The translations under genes were made by a program, and so were the position numbers. From Setophaga petechia (lineage: Eukaryota; Chordata; Aves; Passeriformes; Parulidae): a stretch of 64,000 nucleotides of DNA. The stretch covers positions 6,527,258 to 6,591,257 of the forward strand of contig JANCRA010000014.1 in the NCBI GenBank assembly GCA_024362935.1, written 5' to 3'. A model generated the notes under the pieces. It searched no databases. It was not told the DNA's origin and worked only from the letters and a program-made list of their open reading frames with translations. Every line of letters begins with the position of its first letter. Position 1 is the first letter of the stretch. This document shows positions 62,007 to 64,000 of the stretch, one piece after another.

Positions 62007-62625
62007 GGACATACAAGGTGGCTGTGCCCACTGCCCTGCCCACAGGGCCACATGCCCCAGGGCTTCATCCCACAGTGGCAGCAGCAGGGCCCAGACTCAG
62101 GTGAGTCCCAGCAGGGCTGCAGAGGTGGCATCTCCAAGCTCACACTGTCTTTAGGCACTACATCCCTGTATCCCCACGGTTCAACAGGAAACACAGCCAT
62201 GAGCTCAGCCCTCCCTTCCCCACCACTGCAGGTGCCAGAGGCTGAGACCTGCCAGCCCAGAGCACTGGGGAGCAGCCCCCAGCCCTCTCACCACCCGAGC
62301 TGCAGTGGGCTCACCCAGGAGGAAGGGACCCTGCAGGGACCCATGGCAGATGCAGGCACGTGATGGGTGGCAGCCTGAGGGTCACAGCTAGGGGGAGGCA
62401 CAGGCACTGGGGAGCAGGCAGGGCCTGGATGCCCTCCAGCCCCCCCATGACCATCCCCGGTCCCAGCCCGGCTGCTTTGGAGGGGCTGGGGGGGTTGGGC
62501 ATCCCCCCTTTTCTGAAGCAACAATGGGGTAGAAGGGCCGAGGCCGTGGTGAGGGTCAGGGGGAGGGGGTGTCAGGTCCATCTTAGCACCATGGTGGCGG
62601 GGGCGGTTGGGGGAGGGAGCCAGGG
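62007..62625 (-). other. MMP15: MMP15 3' untranslated region (minimum extent)
   Basis: GC-rich sequence between the stop codon and the candidate poly(A) signal, with no open frame of note on the minus strand. Confidence 0.5.
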
Positions 62626-63062
62626 TCAGACCCACTCCTGCAAGGAGCGCTTGCAGTACAGGAGCATTCGAGGTGCGCCCTTCCTCTGCATCTGGACAAT
62701 GACGTAGATGAGGCCCAGGATGCAGAGCAGCAGCACCAGCAGCACCAGCACCATGACCACGCTCATGGTGCGTGTGTACTCATCGATCTGCACCACCACG
62801 TCCACGTCCCTGCCTGGCTGGCCATCTTCCTCGTTGTAATCCTCATCTTCCTGTTCCTCCTCCTCACCTTCAGTCCCCCCATCCCCATCAGGGTTGAAGG
62901 GGGGTCGGTCCACATCGGGCCAGCGGGGATTGGGGTCTGGGACCAGCTCCGTGTGACAGCCCATGAAGTCCCGTAGGATGGATTTAGGATAGCCTGGCTC
63001 TGTCTTGAGACGCTCATTGTCGAACTTCCAGTACTTTGTGCCTCTGTAGAAGTAGGTGGAGG
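62626..63062 (-). CDS. MMP15: MMP15 last coding exon (repeat 4, linker, membrane segment, tail)
   Basis: Completes Ser, then STYFYRGTKYWKFDNERL to the stop TGA at 62628-62626. Holds the end of the propeller, an acidic linker of about 55 residues with a run EGEEEEQEDEDYNEED, the membrane segment and a basic cytosolic tail with one Cys near the end. Acceptor tccctcag (minus strand). Confidence 0.97.
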
Positions 63063-64000
63063 CTGAGGGAGAGAAGATGGAGACAAGGGGTAAGTGGGTG
63101 GGCACAGGACACTGCAGAACCTGGCCACCCCTGCAGATGCCCAACACAGCAGGTTTTACTCCAGGTGAAACCCCTCAGAAGGGGATTCACTGCTGACTCC
63201 CACACACTCTCCCCAAGTCCATCCCATGTGGCCAGGCTATCAGAGGGATAATCTCATCCCCAAGACCCCCACATCATCACCACGACCCATCCCTCTCCTC
63301 CTCTACTTACAGGCGTCCGGGCTGAGGAAGGCTCCCTTGGGTGAGGGAGGAATGCCCACCCAGACAGAGATGGGCTTTGGGTACCCAGGGTCCACCGAGC
63401 GCGTGTCCTCGTTGAAGCGCCAGTATCTGGGGAGGGAGGTGGGGAGTAAGTGACAAGCACAAGGGTCCTCCCACTGCCCAACATTCTCCCCCCTGACAGA
63501 ACCCCACAGACACTCACCTGTCCCCACGGAAGAAGAAGGTGTGTCCCGTGGGTTCCCACCAGACGGCCGTGTCAATGCTGTCGTAGGGGATGCCCTGCCC
63601 GTAGGTGACCAGGGGCTGTGGGTACCCAGGCTCCAGGTTGGCTTCTCGGAAGAGCCAGTACCGGTCACCTAGAGGGGAAAGAGTTGGAGAAGGGGGATGA
63701 GAAGGTCCTGCCCAGCTGCTGTAGCAGGTGCACAAATGGACAGGGATAGTGCTAGATGCCTGTGGCCACCCTGACCCCTTGGGATCACACAGCAGCTGTG
63801 GCTGGGGAGGTGGGTCAGGATGAGATGAAGCCAACCAGCTCTCAACAGCTTTGTGGGAGACACTGGGGTCTCGCTTCCACCTCAGCCCTCCCATCCAGCT
63901 TCCCTGCTCACCTTTAAAGAAGACGAACCTCCCGTCATGCCTCTCATAGGCAGCATCAATGTCTCCAGGGAGGCCCCGCCAGAAGTGTCCGATGGGCATG
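62626..64000 (-). CDS. MMP15: Matrix metalloproteinase 15 (MT2-MMP), 3' part, gene runs off the right edge
   Basis: Four exons on the minus strand join to the last 263 residues of a membrane-type metalloproteinase. In order they give the end of hemopexin repeat 1 (MPIGHFWRGLP), repeats 2 to 4 with YERHDGRFVFFKGDRYW, WWEPTGHTFFFRGDRYW and STYFYRGTKYWKFDNERL, and the closing cysteine of the propeller in DFMGC. An acidic linker rich in Glu/Asp, a hydrophobic membrane segment (SVVMVLVLLVLLLCILGLIY) and a short cytosolic tail ending CKRSLQEWV follow. MT2-MMP is a type I membrane protease of the cell surface that cleaves matrix proteins and can activate pro-MMP2. The tail and linker fit MMP15, not MMP14, as does its position next to CFAP20. 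The signal peptide, propeptide and catalytic domain lie beyond the window. Confidence 0.96.
63311..63426 (-). CDS. MMP15: MMP15 exon (hemopexin repeats 3 and 4)
   Basis: Completes Arg, then YWRFNEDTRSVDPGYPKPIS through GAFLSPDA plus one base of Ser. Acceptor tccccag, donor gtaagt (minus strand); the intron before it is only 91 bases. Confidence 0.96.
63518..63668 (-). CDS. MMP15: MMP15 exon (hemopexin repeats 2 and 3)
   Basis: Reads GDRYWLFREANLEPGYPQPL through HTFFFRGD plus two bases of Arg. Acceptor ccctctag, donor gtgagt (minus strand). Confidence 0.96.
63912..64000 (-). CDS. MMP15: MMP15 exon, partial (end of hemopexin repeat 1, start of repeat 2)
   Basis: Cut by the window edge. Reads MPIGHFWRGLPGDIDAAYER through FVFFK plus one base of Gly; donor gtgagc on the minus strand. 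The Met at 63999 is internal to the protein, not a start. Confidence 0.95.

Noticed and set aside
63997..63999. ATG at the right edge as the start of the minus-strand gene
   Set aside because: It is the internal Met of MPIGHFWRGLP in hemopexin repeat 1 of MMP15; the gene continues beyond the window.
62626..64000. Identity as MMP14 or another membrane-type MMP
   Set aside because: The tail ending CKRSLQEWV and MQRKGAPR fit MMP15; MMP14 has a different membrane segment and tail. The neighbouring CFAP20-CSNK2A2 order supports MMP15.

Overview
This is vertebrate nuclear DNA with small exons, canonical GT-AG introns and CpG-island promoters. It is almost certainly from a bird, probably a songbird. 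The gene order CSNK2A2 > CFAP20 > < MMP15 matches the conserved block on human chromosome 16q21 (recalled, not searched). An LTR near 9.6 kb closely resembles a family I remember as abundant in passerine genomes, and there is a CR1-like LINE tail. No bacterial, plasmid or phage features are present.

Layout: 1-18.1 kb is non-genic DNA upstream of CSNK2A2. It holds a solo LTR with a 6-bp target-site duplication (9551-9973), a near-perfect 115-bp inverted repeat (13623-13737) and an (AAT)16 microsatellite. A GTGACA-rich tract and a CpG island (about 18.1-19.0 kb) lead into CSNK2A2 (plus strand, 11 coding exons, CDS 18718-41867, 350 aa), which encodes the alpha-prime catalytic subunit of protein kinase CK2. 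Its introns hold ancient SINE-like fragments and two copies of an unclassified repeat of about 130 bp flanking exon 4. Its 3' UTR has one early and two late poly(A) signals, a C-run/G-run stem and a G-quadruplex-like tract. An intergenic stretch (43.3-49.1 kb) with an unexplained CpG-dense patch leads to CFAP20 (plus strand, 6 coding exons, CDS 49431-55395, 193 aa), a microtubule inner-junction protein of cilia. Its CpG-island promoter carries an RFX X-box-like site. After about 6 kb of intergenic DNA with an 18-bp minisatellite comes the 3' end of MMP15 (minus strand, four coding exons, 62626-64000, running off the right edge), a membrane-anchored matrix metalloproteinase.

All three genes can be rebuilt exon by exon with intact reading frames and splice sites. 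CSNK2A2 and CFAP20 are complete; MMP15 shows only most of its hemopexin domain, linker, membrane segment and tail. The three work separately (kinase signalling, ciliary axoneme, pericellular proteolysis) and share only synteny. I see no undescribed multi-gene system. The least explained signals are the inverted repeat at 13.68 kb, the repeat pair around CSNK2A2 exon 4, the CpG patch at 45.33 kb and the CFAP20 X-box.
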